Shown here piece after piece: positions 32,926 through 42,196 of a stretch of 44,839 nucleotides of DNA. Every line of letters begins with the position of its first letter. Position 1 is the stretch's first letter. The position numbers and the translations under genes are program-made. The notes beneath the pieces are model-generated. The model ran no database searches, was not told where the DNA came from, and saw only the letters and a list, made by a program, of their open reading frames with translations. The DNA comes from Bacteroidales bacterium (lineage in GTDB: Bacteria > Bacteroidota > Bacteroidia > Bacteroidales > Muribaculaceae): the NCBI GenBank assembly GCA_004555955.1, contig SFJG01000007.1:1-44839 (forward strand). The letters are read 5' to 3'.

Positions 32926-34113
32926 ATGAAGCGATTACAAGCAAAGTTAGCTAAATACGACGAGCCACAAAAGGCAAAAGCCGCCGGTATTTACCCCTAT
33001 TTCCGCGCCATCTCGAGTGAGCAAGACACCGAAGTGCTCATCAACGGCAAAAAAGTTTTGATGTTCGGTTCGAATTGCTATACCGGACTTGTCAACCACC
33101 CGAAAATCAAAGAAGCAGCCATTGCCGCCATCAAGAAATACGGCACAGGTTGTGCCGGCTCACCATTCCTCAATGGCACACTCGACATCCACAAGCAACT
33201 TGAAGCTCGCTTGGCTGCCTATGTCGGCAAAGAAGATGCGATGATTTACTCCACCGGATTCGAGGTAAATTTGGGCGTCGTGTCGTGCCTGACCGGTCGC
33301 GAAGACTACATCCTTTGGGACGAGCAAGACCACGCATCTATCATCGAAGGTCGACGACTCTCGTTCTCAAACTCACTGAAATACAAGCACAACGATATGG
33401 AGTCGCTCGAAAAGCAACTTCAGAAATGCGCACCCGACAAAGTTAAGTTGATTGTTACCGACGGCGTATTCTCGATGGAAGGCGACGTTGCAAAGCTCCC
33501 GAAGATTGTCGAACTCGCCAAGAAATACGACGCAACAATTATGGTCGACGAAGCACACGGCATCGGCGTATTCGGACGCGGTGGACGCGGCACATGCGAC
33601 CACTTCGGCGTGACCGACGACGTTGACCTCATTATGGGTACGTTCAGCAAATCGTTCGCTTCGCTCGGCGGATTTATTGCCACCGACAAAGAAATTACAA
33701 ACTACCTTCGCCACCACTCGCGCTCTTACATCTTCACAGCCAGCATCACTCCCGCATCGACCGCTGCCGTCAACGCAGCCCTCGACATCATGGAAGCCGA
33801 GCCCGAACGCCAAGAGCAGCTTTGGAAGGTGACCAACTACGCTTTGGAAGGTTTCAAGAATATGGGATGCGAAATCGGTCACACCGAGACACCGATTATC
33901 CCGCTGTTCATTCGCGACAACAACTTGACATTCCTCATCACTCACGAACTCTTCAACGAAGGAATCTTTGTCAACCCCGTTGTATCGCCCGCTGTGGCTC
34001 CCACCGACACGCTCATCCGCTTCAGCCTTATGGCTACTCACACCATCGAGCAAGTCGACGTCGCTCTCGACAAAATTCACAAAGTGTTCAAGAGCCACAA
34101 CTTGATTCCATAA
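32926..34113 (+). CDS. spt: Serine palmitoyltransferase (alpha-oxoamine synthase family)
   Basis: PLP enzyme that condenses serine with a fatty acyl-CoA to 3-ketosphinganine, the first step of Bacteroidetes sphingolipids. The 395-residue protein has the N-terminus KLAKYDEPQKAK..GIYPYFR typical of Bacteroides SPT. It also has FGSNCYTGL, CAGSPFLNGTLDIH, the cofactor site VDEAHGIGVFG, and the PLP lysine Lys242 in GTFSKSFASLGG. Family paralogues (Kbl, BioF, HemA) share the fold, but the N-terminal and C-terminal blocks (SLMATHTIEQVD) fit SPT best. Single gene with its own terminator; divergent from lipid A genes. Confidence 0.85.
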   Translation: MKRLQAKLAKYDEPQKAKAAGIYPYFRAISSEQDTEVLINGKKVLMFGSNCYTGLVNHPKIKEAAIAAIKKYGTGCAGSPFLNGTLDIHKQLEARLAAYVGKEDAMIYSTGFEVNLGVVSCLTGREDYILWDEQDHASIIEGRRLSFSNSLKYKHNDMESLEKQLQKCAPDKVKLIVTDGVFSMEGDVAKLPKIVELAKKYDATIMVDEAHGIGVFGRGGRGTCDHFGVTDDVDLIMGTFSKSFASLGGFIATDKEITNYLRHHSRSYIFTASITPASTAAVNAALDIMEAEPERQEQLWKVTNYALEGFKNMGCEIGHTETPIIPLFIRDNNLTFLITHELFNEGIFVNPVVSPAVAPTDTLIRFSLMATHTIEQVDVALDKIHKVFKSHNLIP

Positions 34114-34139
34114 CCTATTCATAATAGGTATCAACAAAC

Positions 34140-34168
34140 GAGGGCGCATCCGTTTTTGATGCGTCCTC
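34140..34168 (+). terminator. Hairpin after spt
   Basis: GAGGGCGCATC pairs with GATGCGTCCTC (one wobble) around a 7-base loop. The following tract ATTCTATTTAT is only moderately T-rich. A small inverted repeat (ACCTAT/ATAGGT, 34113-34129) precedes it. Confidence 0.7.
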
Positions 34169-34221
34169 ATTCTATTTATACGCCCGGCAGATATTACAAA
34201 AATTAAAGATTTTGCACACAT

Positions 34222-34253
34222 TTTGCAAATGTGAGAAATAATCAGTACCTTTG
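34222..34253 (+). promoter_or_regulatory. Promoter for fabI
   Basis: TTTG (34222-34225), 20 bases, TACCTTTG (34246-34253). Both boxes are exact matches, 36 bp before the fabI ATG. Confidence 0.78.
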
Positions 34254-34289
34254 CAGCCGCAAAAAATACATAACCACAAATTAGAAATA

Positions 34290-35147
34290 ATGAGTTATAA
34301 TCTTTTGAAGGGCAAAAGAGGTATTATCTTCGGAGCCCTTAATTCAAACAGTATCGCCTGGAAAGTGGCTGAGAGAGCCGTAGAAGAAGGCGCAGTGATT
34401 ACCCTCTCGAACACGCCTGTAGCTGTTCGTATGGGCACAATCGACGAACTCGGGAAAAAACTCAATGCAGAAATTTTGCCCGCAGATGCAACCAACGTTG
34501 ACGACCTCGAGATGGTATTCCAAAAATCGATGGAAATACTCGGTGGCAAAATCGACTTCGTACTCCACTCAATCGGAATGTCGCCGAACGTTCGCAAGAA
34601 GAAACTCTACGACGACCTCGACTACGATTTGCTTAACAAGACCCTCGACATCTCGGCAATATCGTTCCACAAGATGATTCAATCAGCCAAGAAGCTTGAT
34701 GCCATTAACGAAAACGGCAGCATTGTGGCGCTCTCCTACGTGGCAGCACAACGCACACTGTTCGGCTACAACGACATGGCTGACGCAAAGGCGCTCCTCG
34801 AATCGATTGCCCGTAGCTTCGGATATATCTACGGTCGCGAAAAAGGCGTAAGAATCAACACCATCTCGCAATCGCCGACGATGACCACTGCCGGCAGCGG
34901 TGTCAAAGGCATGGAATCGCTCATGGACTTCGCCAACCGTATGTCGCCTCTTGGCAACGCCGACGCTGCCGAGTGCGCCGACTACTGCATCGTGATGTTT
35001 AGCGACCTCACTCGCAAGGTGACTATGCAAAACCTCTTCCACGACGGCGGTTTCTCAAGCATGGGTATGAGCCTCCGCGCTATGGACCAATACGAAAAGA
35101 GTTTCGACCTCTATCGCAATCCCGACGGCACTATCCAATACGGATAG
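34290..35147 (+). CDS. fabI: Enoyl-[acyl-carrier-protein] reductase (NADH), FabI
   Basis: Reduces enoyl-ACP in the last step of each fatty-acid elongation round. The 285-residue protein from MSYNLLKGKRG has the NAD site GALNSNSIAW. The catalytic pair is Tyr160 and Lys167 (YNDMADAK), followed by GVRINTISQSPTMTTAGSGV, the flexible substrate loop. An in-frame upstream ATG at 34251 lies inside the promoter box and is rejected. It lies next to spt and, with FabZ across the gap, keeps lipid genes clustered. Confidence 0.93.
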   Translation: MSYNLLKGKRGIIFGALNSNSIAWKVAERAVEEGAVITLSNTPVAVRMGTIDELGKKLNAEILPADATNVDDLEMVFQKSMEILGGKIDFVLHSIGMSPNVRKKKLYDDLDYDLLNKTLDISAISFHKMIQSAKKLDAINENGSIVALSYVAAQRTLFGYNDMADAKALLESIARSFGYIYGREKGVRINTISQSPTMTTAGSGVKGMESLMDFANRMSPLGNADAAECADYCIVMFSDLTRKVTMQNLFHDGGFSSMGMSLRAMDQYEKSFDLYRNPDGTIQYG

Positions 35148-35175
35148 ACCGACAGCGGAAATAAAACGAACAAAA

Positions 35176-35214
35176 AAAGAGGGTGCAGTTCAAAAATATA
35201 GGTGCATCCTCTTT
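35176..35214 (+). terminator. Terminator after fabI
   Basis: AAAGAGGGTGCA pairs with TGCATCCTCTTT (one wobble) around a 15-base AT-rich loop, ending in T-rich sequence. It starts 29 bp after the stop. Confidence 0.75.
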
Positions 35215-35297
35215 ATTGTTACGTTATTAATGAAGGAATTGTTTACATTGGATAGTGTCCGAAAACATGTAAATTCGATAAACCCATCCACTCTTAC

Positions 35298-35525
35298 CTA
35301 TACCCTCTCATACAGTTTCGGATTTCTGAAATTATATAAACCGGAGGTAGCCTGTTCGCAGGTTGAATCACCATCATAGATTACCGTTGCATAACGTACT
35401 TCCGGCGGGAACGTCTTCTCAAAATACCGAATATGCTTGAAATAATCGGGATTAAATCCGGTATTGCAGAAGTACAATTTCGGCGATTTGGTCAGGCGTT
35501 TGTTTAATACAAAAATCGGACAAAT
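35298..35525 (-). pseudogene. Remnant of a DUF4143-family ATPase (C-terminal piece)
   Basis: On the reverse strand about 75 codons without a start read INKR-like text (LNKRLTKSPKLYFCNTGF), then HIRYFEKTFPPEVRYATVIYDGD and LYNFRNPKL before a stop. The first part matches the NKRxxKSPKLYFxDTGL block of DUF4143 ATPases and the second their very C-terminal end. The segment between them (normally over 50 residues) is deleted, and the AAA ATPase half is missing. It lies in a 717-base gap (35148-35864) that otherwise holds only the fabI terminator, inverted repeats and the rsfS promoter. Confidence 0.7.
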
Positions 35526-35550
35526 TTATAGTTGCGCTTTAAATTTGTCC
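35518..35550. repeat. 11-bp perfect inverted repeat beside the ATPase remnant
   Basis: GGACAAATTTA and TAAATTTGTCC with 11 bases between, overlapping the upstream end of the remnant frame. The reverse strand reads TAAATTTG inside it, a -7 box match, so it may be an old promoter/operator or the trace of a mobile element end. Confidence 0.55.
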
Positions 35551-35663
35551 ACAAATATACATTTTATATTTGGTTGCGCCAAGAATAAACAAAAAAATCA
35601 ACGAGCCACAATACGCCCCGGCAGCGTATCGCATTGAACAAAAGACAGATACACTTTCTTTTC

Positions 35664-35681
35664 CTAAAAATGGTTGACAGA
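35664..35681 (+). repeat. Dispersed 18-bp motif, copy 2
   Basis: CTAAAAATGGTTGACAGA matches CTAAAAAGGCTTGACAGA at 3381-3398 in 16 of 18 positions, and both are preceded by a CTTT(T)CC stretch. Both copies lie in non-coding gaps with hairpins nearby; here AAGGTC/GACCTT follows at 35685-35701. Confidence 0.45.
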
Positions 35682-35831
35682 AAAAAGGTCGGAAAGACCT
35701 TCTCTCTTTGACATTTTCCACAAAACAAAATGGAAAAACTTTTTTGGCATACTATTTGTTAAGCAATAGAATTACTACACTGAAGATGTCAAATTTTGAC
35801 GGCAAACGACGTTTAGTGTCAGTAAAATTTG

Positions 35832-35839
35832 TATTTTTG
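35832..35839 (+). promoter_or_regulatory. Promoter -7 box for rsfS-ftsH
   Basis: TATTTTTG matches TAnnTTTG, 25 bp before the rsfS ATG. Confidence 0.55.
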
Positions 35840-35864
35840 CAATCTAAATAAGTAATAACAATAA

Positions 35865-36224
35865 ATGACAGACAACAACCAACTATTACAAGCGATTGTT
35901 GAAGGCGCTCAAGAGAAAAAAGGCAAACAAATCACACATGTCGACCTGACAGGGTTGGAATATGTGGCTACCGAACATTTCTTGATATGTCAAGGCACAT
36001 CGACCATGCAAGTTTCGGCAATTGCCGACTCCATACGCGAATACGTACTACTTCATACCGGCATCAAGCCATACAACTACGACGGATATCGCAATTCTCA
36101 ATGGATTGTGATTGACTACGGCAACATCTTCGTGCACGTTTTCCTGCCGGAGTTTCGCGAACATTACAACCTCGAGCAGCTCTGGAACGACGCCAAGATT
36201 AACGAAATCCCCGACTTAGATTAG
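35865..36224 (+). CDS. rsfS: Ribosomal silencing factor RsfS
   Basis: Binds L14 of the 50S subunit and blocks subunit joining when nutrients fall. The 119-residue protein matches the DUF143/Iojap family: KKGKQITHVDLTGLEYVATEHFLICQGTSTMQVSAIADSI in the N-terminal half, then WIVIDYGNIFVHVFLPEFREHYNLEQLW. It is full length. It is 3 bp ahead of ftsH in the same operon. Confidence 0.95.
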   Translation: MTDNNQLLQAIVEGAQEKKGKQITHVDLTGLEYVATEHFLICQGTSTMQVSAIADSIREYVLLHTGIKPYNYDGYRNSQWIVIDYGNIFVHVFLPEFREHYNLEQLWNDAKINEIPDLD

Positions 36225-36227
36225 ATT

Positions 36228-38294
36228 ATGAAAAAACAAAATACCCCCAAAACCTTCAGCTTCCGATTCAATATATTTTGGATGTATGCCATCATAGGCG
36301 CCATCCTTATCGGTATATGGTATTCGAAAGATTCCGGCGTCGAGAAGATTGTTCCGTGGTCGGAATTTGAGGAGAAATACATCTACACCAAAGGTGTGAC
36401 CGAAATCACCGTCATCACCCAAAAGCACGAAGTGGAAGCAAAAATTACCGACAATTCGGCTCGCGAAAACTTCAAAGACGTAAAACTTCCGGCAAAGAAT
36501 CCCGCCAAAAACGTCGTGGTACGCTCTGTCTACCACACCGACAACGACCTTTCGGAAAGCATTAAAAACTGGAACTCCACAGGCGTGTTCCGAGGAGAAA
36601 TCAAATACGACCACAGCGGCGGATTTATGAACTATCTTTGGTCGTTCGGACCGTTGGTGATTCTCATCGTCTTCTGGATTTGGATGATGCGCCGAATGAC
36701 TCGCGGCGATGGCGGCGCAGGTGGCGGCGTGTTCAGCGTCGGAAAGTCGAAAGCGCAACTCTTCGACAAAGACAACAGCACACGCGTGACCTTCAAAGAC
36801 GTTGCCGGACTCCAAGAAGCAAAAACCGAAGTGGAAGAAATCGTCGAATTTCTTAAAAACCCGAAACGCTACACCGAACTGGGAGGTAAAATTCCCAAGG
36901 GAGCACTTCTCGTAGGCCCTCCCGGAACAGGTAAGACACTGCTCGCCAAGGCAGTAGCCGGCGAAGCCAACGTGCCGTTCTTCTCGCTTTCGGGCTCCGA
37001 CTTCGTGGAAATGTTTGTCGGCGTCGGCGCCTCGCGCGTACGCGACCTGTTTAAGAAAGCCAAAGACAAAGCGCCGTGCATCATCTTCATCGACGAAATC
37101 GACGCCGTAGGCCGTGCCCGCGGACGCAACCCGAATATGGGCTCTAACGACGAACGCGAAAACACGCTCAACCAACTGCTTACCGAAATGGACGGCTTCG
37201 GCACGAATAGCGGTATCATCGTACTCGCCGCCACAAACCGCGCCGACATCCTCGACAAAGCACTTCTGCGCGCCGGACGCTTCGACCGTCAAATCTACGT
37301 AGACCTTCCCGACTTGAACGACCGCAAGGCTATATTCAACGTGCATCTGCGCGGTGTAAAGACGTCGCCCGACGTAAACGTCGACCTTCTGGCTCGCCAA
37401 ACGCCCGGTTTCTCCGGCGCCGACATCGCAAACGTCTGCAACGAGGCTGCCCTTATCGCCGCCCGTGCCGGCAAGAAATCTGTTGAGCCGCAAGACTTTA
37501 TGAACGCCGTCGACCGCATCATCGGCGGACTCGAAAAACGTTCGAAAATCACAACTCGCGAAGAACGCGAATCAATTGCTTGCCACGAAGCCGGACACGC
37601 CACTATCAGTTGGCACCTTCAATACGCAAACCCGCTTATAAAGGTGACAATTGTGCCTCGCGGAAAGGCTCTCGGCGCCGCTTGGTATCTCCCCGAAGAA
37701 CGGCAAATCACACCCCGTCAAGCAATCCTCGACGAGATTTGCTCGCTGCTCGGCGGACGCGCTGCCGAAGAACTCTTTACCGGACACATCTCGACAGGAG
37801 CTCTCAACGACCTCGAACGCGCAACAAAACAAGCATACACCTACGTGGCTTTCTATGGTATGAGCGAATCGCTGCCTAACGTATGCTACTACGACTCAAC
37901 CGGGCAAGACTACGGATTTACCAAGCCTTACAGCGAAGCGCGCGCTCAGGTAATCGATTCCGAAGTGTCGCGACTCATCAACGAGCAATATGAACGCGCC
38001 AAAGAGTTGCTCCGCACGCACGCCGAAGGTCACAACCGTCTGCGCGACATACTGCTCGACCGCGAAGTGATTTTCACCGAAGACGTTGAAAATATATTCG
38101 GAAAACGTCCATGGACATCGCGTGCCGACGAGATTATCAAAACCAACGAGTCGGCTACCGACAATAACGACAACGCCGACAATAGCAACGAGAACTCGAG
38201 CACTAACGACAAAAGCGAATCAGATGGCAGCGAAGCCAAGCCCGACAGCGGCGAAACTCCGCCTCCCGTAACACCCGACGTGCTCGAAAAATAA
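36228..38294 (+). CDS. ftsH: ATP-dependent zinc metalloprotease FtsH
   Basis: Membrane-anchored AAA+ protease that degrades misfolded membrane proteins and, in many bacteria, LpxC. The order in 688 residues is: membrane helix 1 (about 15-32), periplasmic domain, helix 2 (about 130-155), AAA domain with Walker A GPPGTGKT and Walker B IIFIDEIDA, arginine fingers in RAGRFDRQIYVDLPD, and the peptidase with zinc site HEAGH and third ligand Asp in GALNDLERATKQAY. The last 50 residues are a Asn/Ser/Glu-rich tail. With lpxC in the same window, control of lipid A by FtsH is possible but untested in this phylum as far as I know. Confidence 0.97.
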   Translation: MKKQNTPKTFSFRFNIFWMYAIIGAILIGIWYSKDSGVEKIVPWSEFEEKYIYTKGVTEITVITQKHEVEAKITDNSARENFKDVKLPAKNPAKNVVVRSVYHTDNDLSESIKNWNSTGVFRGEIKYDHSGGFMNYLWSFGPLVILIVFWIWMMRRMTRGDGGAGGGVFSVGKSKAQLFDKDNSTRVTFKDVAGLQEAKTEVEEIVEFLKNPKRYTELGGKIPKGALLVGPPGTGKTLLAKAVAGEANVPFFSLSGSDFVEMFVGVGASRVRDLFKKAKDKAPCIIFIDEIDAVGRARGRNPNMGSNDERENTLNQLLTEMDGFGTNSGIIVLAATNRADILDKALLRAGRFDRQIYVDLPDLNDRKAIFNVHLRGVKTSPDVNVDLLARQTPGFSGADIANVCNEAALIAARAGKKSVEPQDFMNAVDRIIGGLEKRSKITTREERESIACHEAGHATISWHLQYANPLIKVTIVPRGKALGAAWYLPEERQITPRQAILDEICSLLGGRAAEELFTGHISTGALNDLERATKQAYTYVAFYGMSESLPNVCYYDSTGQDYGFTKPYSEARAQVIDSEVSRLINEQYERAKELLRTHAEGHNRLRDILLDREVIFTEDVENIFGKRPWTSRADEIIKTNESATDNNDNADNSNENSSTNDKSESDGSEAKPDSGETPPPVTPDVLEK

Positions 38295-38311
38295 GCGCAT
38301 TTTTCCACATC

Positions 38312-38346
38312 AAAAGCAAGACTTTCAACAGGAAGTCTTGCTTTTT
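38312..38346 (+). terminator. Terminator after ftsH
   Basis: AAAAGCAAGACTT pairs exactly with AAGTCTTGCTTTT around an 8-base loop, then TTTTTG. A strong intrinsic terminator. Confidence 0.9.
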
Positions 38347-38347
38347 G

Positions 38348-38379
38348 TTTGACCGAAACAAATATAATCACTACTTTTG
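38348..38379 (+). promoter_or_regulatory. Promoter for the BACON lipoprotein gene
   Basis: TTTG (38348-38351), 20 bases, TACTTTTG (38372-38379). Both boxes match, 20 bp before the ATG and directly behind the ftsH terminator. Confidence 0.75.
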
Positions 38380-38398
38380 ACGAAAGTTTGTAGGACAA

Positions 38399-39493
38399 AT
38401 GGATTTGCGTTATTTATTTCTAATCATCATAGCCTGCCTTGCGGCGTCGTGCAACGAATCGAGTGTCCCCGACAAAGGATTGTCGGGCACCGGCGGTAAC
38501 ATTGTCGTAGATGCAGACGCCGGCGAAGTGGCATTGGGCAAGTTTACCGCCTACGGCAGTTGGTACGCCTACGTCGAAAGCGACGACAAATGGTTCAGCC
38601 TGACAAACGACACCGGCGAAGCAGGCGAATTTACACTCACGGCTTACGTTGAAGCCAACACGTCTGCCTCCGAACGCTCGGCAACCATCGTTGTGCGCTC
38701 CGGATTCGACACGCTGGAGTTTCGCCTTACCCAAGCCGCAGCCGCAACTTCGGACACTCCCGACACTCCGGATAATCCGGGAAATCCCGACAATCCGAAC
38801 TTTCCCGACAACCCCACAGCGCCACCCGGCGAAATCGCATTTACCGATGCCTACAACATTGTCAAAAGCATCACCCTCAGCGAATACGACTTTGACATGC
38901 AACTACTTCGTAGCGAGTCGGTTGCCTTGGCATACGACGACCACGGCCGCATCATTCGTGCCACCCACAGCGCAAACTCTGCGGAAGAAATTACCGACAT
39001 TACATACAGTGCCGACGAAGTACACTTTGCCGGAGCACTCACCGCCAACGCTATTATCAGCGACCTACGGCTGAGCAAAATTGGCGACAATGCGGTGGTC
39101 TACGGCGAGACGTTGCCAGTGGAAGTCGGACTGTATAAAATGACGTGGGACGGCATGAATCTGGTGGCTCTATCGGCAAAAAAGTCGGCAACGTTCAGCG
39201 CCACCGTACCGTTTAGAAGCGATGCAAACATCGACCTGGCAATGGCTGTCGCCCTATGCCTGACGGAAAGCAATCCGATGCAAATTATGCGGCTTTTTCC
39301 ACTTCTGCAGACGGCACTCTACGGGCAACCGAGCAGAAACATCCCCAACTTGGCAGAGGTCGACGGCTCGCCGAGGAAATGCTTATGTGGCACCGACGAG
39401 CGCGAACGAATAGTGACACTTAAAACATTTAGCCCCAACTCTCAAGGAACTTTCTGCCAACACCTGGAATTTGTCATCGACTATTACAAATGA
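38399..39493 (+). CDS. BACON-domain lipoprotein
   Basis: A 364-residue exported lipoprotein (IIACLAASCNESS, Cys18). Residues about 30-118 form a BACON-type beta-sandwich (WYAYVESDDKWFSLTND..GEFTLTAYVEANTSASERSATIVV..LTQAA), a domain often tied to carbohydrate or mucin binding in Bacteroidetes. A Pro/Asn/Asp linker follows (about 120-150, tandem DNPG-like steps), then a C-terminal beta-rich region of about 210 residues resembling exported lipoproteins with YDxxGRI-type repeats. Function unknown; a surface or periplasmic binding role is likely. It has its own promoter and converges on clpB. Confidence 0.72.
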   Translation: MDLRYLFLIIIACLAASCNESSVPDKGLSGTGGNIVVDADAGEVALGKFTAYGSWYAYVESDDKWFSLTNDTGEAGEFTLTAYVEANTSASERSATIVVRSGFDTLEFRLTQAAAATSDTPDTPDNPGNPDNPNFPDNPTAPPGEIAFTDAYNIVKSITLSEYDFDMQLLRSESVALAYDDHGRIIRATHSANSAEEITDITYSADEVHFAGALTANAIISDLRLSKIGDNAVVYGETLPVEVGLYKMTWDGMNLVALSAKKSATFSATVPFRSDANIDLAMAVALCLTESNPMQIMRLFPLLQTALYGQPSRNIPNLAEVDGSPRKCLCGTDERERIVTLKTFSPNSQGTFCQHLEFVIDYYK

Positions 39494-39500
39494 TACGCAA

Positions 39501-39538
39501 AAAAGCGCCGCAACTCACATTCGAATTGCGGCGCTTTT
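39501..39538. terminator. Bidirectional terminator between the BACON lipoprotein and clpB
   Basis: AAAAGCGCCGCAA pairs exactly with TTGCGGCGCTTTT (13 bp) around a 12-base loop, with A and T runs at the two ends. It serves both convergent genes. Confidence 0.92.
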
Positions 39539-39556
39539 ATTATGAAAAACAGAATT

Positions 39557-42148
39557 TTATTCGTTGCGGAACACGAACGAGTCGGCGTTAGCATCGACAA
39601 CGATAGTGTTAACACGGTCGACGGTGCCCGAAAGGATGCTCTTCGACAGCGGATTAAGGATGTCGCGCTGAACCACACGGCGTACGGGACGAGCACCGAA
39701 CTCCGGGTCGTAACCACGGTCGGCAAGCAGAGCAAGTGCTGCGTCGGTCACCGTAAGGTTGATACCCGTTGCGGCAAGTTTACTCTTAAGAGCGTCAATC
39801 TGCAAGCCGACGATGCTTTGAATTTGGTCTTTCGTCAACGGTGCAAACATTATCACTTCGTCGATACGGTTCAAAAACTCCGGACGAACATTCGACTTGA
39901 GCATTTCGAGCACGTCGCGCTTGGTAGCCTCGATGGTTTGTTCGCGATTGGCATCGGTCATCGAAGCAAATCGGTCACGAATGAGCGACGAACCCATATT
40001 TGAGGTCATAATGATAATGGTGTTCTTGAAGTTGACCGTACGACCTTTGTTGTCGGTCAAACGGCCGTCGTCGAGCACTTGCAGCAACACGTTGAACACA
40101 TCGGGATGCGCCTTTTCGATTTCGTCGAAAAGCACAACCGAATAAGGTTTACGACGCACAGCCTCGGTGAGTTGTCCGCCTTCTTCGTATCCGACGTAAC
40201 CGGGAGGAGGACCGATGAGTCGAGTAGTCGAGAATTTGTCTTGATACTCACTCATATCGATACGCGTCATAGCGGATTCGTCATTGAAGAGGTAGTCGGC
40301 AAGCGCCTTTGCAAGTTCGGTTTTACCCACACCGGTAGTACCGAGGAAGATAAACGAACCGATAGGCCGATTCGGGTCGTTAAGCCCGGCACGACTACGG
40401 CGAATAGCGTCGGCAATAGCGCAGATAGCCTCGTCTTGCCCAACCACGCGGCGATGGAGTTCTTCTTCGAGGTGAAGGAGTTTTTCGCGCTCGCTTTTGA
40501 CCATCTTCGACACGGGAATTCCGGTCCAACGCGACACGATGTCGGCAACGTCTTCGGCGTCGACCTCTTGCTTGATGAGCGACTTATCGCCTTGCATGTC
40601 GCGAAGTTTCGACTCGTAGGATGCGTTTTCGTCCTCCTTGTTCTTTATTCGCGAATAACGGATTTCAGCCACGCGGGCATAGTCGCCGTCGCGCTCGGCA
40701 CGGTCGGCTTCAAACTTGAGATTTTCGATGTCTGCCTTGTTCTGCTGAATCTTGTTGATAAGGTCTTTTTCGGCAGTCCATTTTGCCATATAGTTGCTAC
40801 GCTCTTCTTGCAAGCGGGCAAGTTCTTTCTCGATTTGCGTAATCTTGTCCGACTCACCTTCGCGGCGGAGAGCTTCGCGCTCGATTTCGAGTTGCGCAAT
40901 CTTACGAATAATCTCATCGAGGGCTTGCGGCACGGAGTCGATTTCGATTCTCAACTTCGAAGCGGCTTCGTCGATAAGGTCGATAGCCTTATCGGGGAGG
41001 AATCGGTCGGTGATGTATCGTTGCGAAAGTTGCACGGCAGCGACGATAGCTTCGTCGAGGATACGCACCTTATGGTGGTTTTCGTAGCGCTCTTTCAAGC
41101 CACGTAGAATTGCAATACTGCTCATTTCGTCAGGCTCGTCGACCATCACTATTTGGAAACGACGCTCAAGAGCCTTATCTTTCTCGAAATATTTTTGATA
41201 TTCGTCGAGCGTGGTTGCACCGATGCTACGCATATCGCCACGAGCAAGCGCCGGTTTCAGGATGTTGGCTGCATCCATAGCGCCTTCGCCCTTGCCGGCT
41301 CCGACAAGAGTGTGAATCTCATCGATAAACAAGATAATCTCGCCGTCGCTTTGCGTAACCTCATTGACAATGGCTTTGAGACGCTCCTCAAATTCGCCCT
41401 TATATTTGGCACCCGCAACCAGGGCACCCATATCGAGCGAATAGAGTTGCTTCGACTTCAGATTTTCAGGCACATCGCCTCTGACGATACGTTGAGCCAA
41501 CCCCTCGGCAATCGCCGTCTTACCGGTACCCGGTTCACCCACCAAGATAGGGTTATTCTTTGTACGGCGGCTCAATATCTGCAACACGCGACGGATTTCG
41601 TCGTCGCGGCCAATGACCGGGTCGAGTTTGCCGCTACGCGCGCGTTCGTTAAGATTTATAGCATACTTGCTCAAAGCATTATAACGTTCTTCAGCACTCG
41701 GGTCGGTTGCCTTATTGCCTTTGCGAAGTTCGTCGATAGCGGCACGCAACTCGCGTACGGTCATACCCGCATCCTTAAGAATCTTGGCTGCGTTACAGTC
41801 GGTCTTGAGCAAGCCGAGCAGAATGCCCTCTATAGTTACATACTCATCTCCAAGGTCGTGCGCGCTCGCAACGGCATTTTGAAGCACGTCGTTGGCTTGG
41901 CGCGACAGATACTGTTCGCCGCCCGAAACTTTTGGCTGAGTCGATATTACTTTCTCCAATTGTGCGTCGACCATTTGCGAGTTGACGCCCAACTTTTGGA
42001 AAATAAATTTTACAACCGACTCACCTTTAACAATCACTGCTTTCAACAGATGCTCAGGCTCTACCACCTGACCACCGTTGCGTCGCACAGTGTCGACAGC
42101 CATCTGAATGGCTTCTTGTGACTTAATTGTAAAATTGTCGAAATTCAT
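39557..42148 (-). CDS. clpB: Chaperone ClpB (disaggregase)
   Basis: Hexameric AAA+ disaggregase that works with DnaK/DnaJ/GrpE. The 863-residue protein is complete. It has the Clp N-domain (about 1-150), first AAA domain with GEPGTGKTAIAEG and IILFIDEIHTLVGAG, the long coiled-coil middle domain (about 405-525) that marks ClpB rather than ClpA/C, and the second AAA domain with GTTGVGKTELAKAL and VVLFDEIEKAHPDVFNVLLQVLDDGRLTDNKGR. It ends in a short C-terminal domain. There is no clear TAnnTTTG box upstream; TACCATTG (42172-42179) with TTTG 17 bp before it is a weak candidate. Confidence 0.97.
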   Translation of the reverse strand: MNFDNFTIKSQEAIQMAVDTVRRNGGQVVEPEHLLKAVIVKGESVVKFIFQKLGVNSQMVDAQLEKVISTQPKVSGGEQYLSRQANDVLQNAVASAHDLGDEYVTIEGILLGLLKTDCNAAKILKDAGMTVRELRAAIDELRKGNKATDPSAEERYNALSKYAINLNERARSGKLDPVIGRDDEIRRVLQILSRRTKNNPILVGEPGTGKTAIAEGLAQRIVRGDVPENLKSKQLYSLDMGALVAGAKYKGEFEERLKAIVNEVTQSDGEIILFIDEIHTLVGAGKGEGAMDAANILKPALARGDMRSIGATTLDEYQKYFEKDKALERRFQIVMVDEPDEMSSIAILRGLKERYENHHKVRILDEAIVAAVQLSQRYITDRFLPDKAIDLIDEAASKLRIEIDSVPQALDEIIRKIAQLEIEREALRREGESDKITQIEKELARLQEERSNYMAKWTAEKDLINKIQQNKADIENLKFEADRAERDGDYARVAEIRYSRIKNKEDENASYESKLRDMQGDKSLIKQEVDAEDVADIVSRWTGIPVSKMVKSEREKLLHLEEELHRRVVGQDEAICAIADAIRRSRAGLNDPNRPIGSFIFLGTTGVGKTELAKALADYLFNDESAMTRIDMSEYQDKFSTTRLIGPPPGYVGYEEGGQLTEAVRRKPYSVVLFDEIEKAHPDVFNVLLQVLDDGRLTDNKGRTVNFKNTIIIMTSNMGSSLIRDRFASMTDANREQTIEATKRDVLEMLKSNVRPEFLNRIDEVIMFAPLTKDQIQSIVGLQIDALKSKLAATGINLTVTDAALALLADRGYDPEFGARPVRRVVQRDILNPLSKSILSGTVDRVNTIVVDANADSFVFRNE

Positions 42149-42196
42149 AATCTTTAATGTTTCTTGTTCTGCAATGGTATATTACAATAACTGTGC

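Noticed and set aside
32926..34113. 2-amino-3-ketobutyrate CoA ligase (Kbl)
   Set aside because: Same fold, but the N-terminal KLAKYDxPQ and PYFR blocks match Bacteroidetes serine palmitoyltransferase, and no threonine dehydrogenase gene is adjacent.
35539..35721. 60-codon reverse-strand gene in the fabI-rsfS gap
   Set aside because: No family resemblance, overlaps the inverted repeat and shared motif, and shows no coupled neighbour.
36216..37493. Long reverse-strand open frame (425 codons) opposite ftsH
   Set aside because: Antisense to conserved AAA and peptidase motifs of ftsH; composition is that of a shadow frame.
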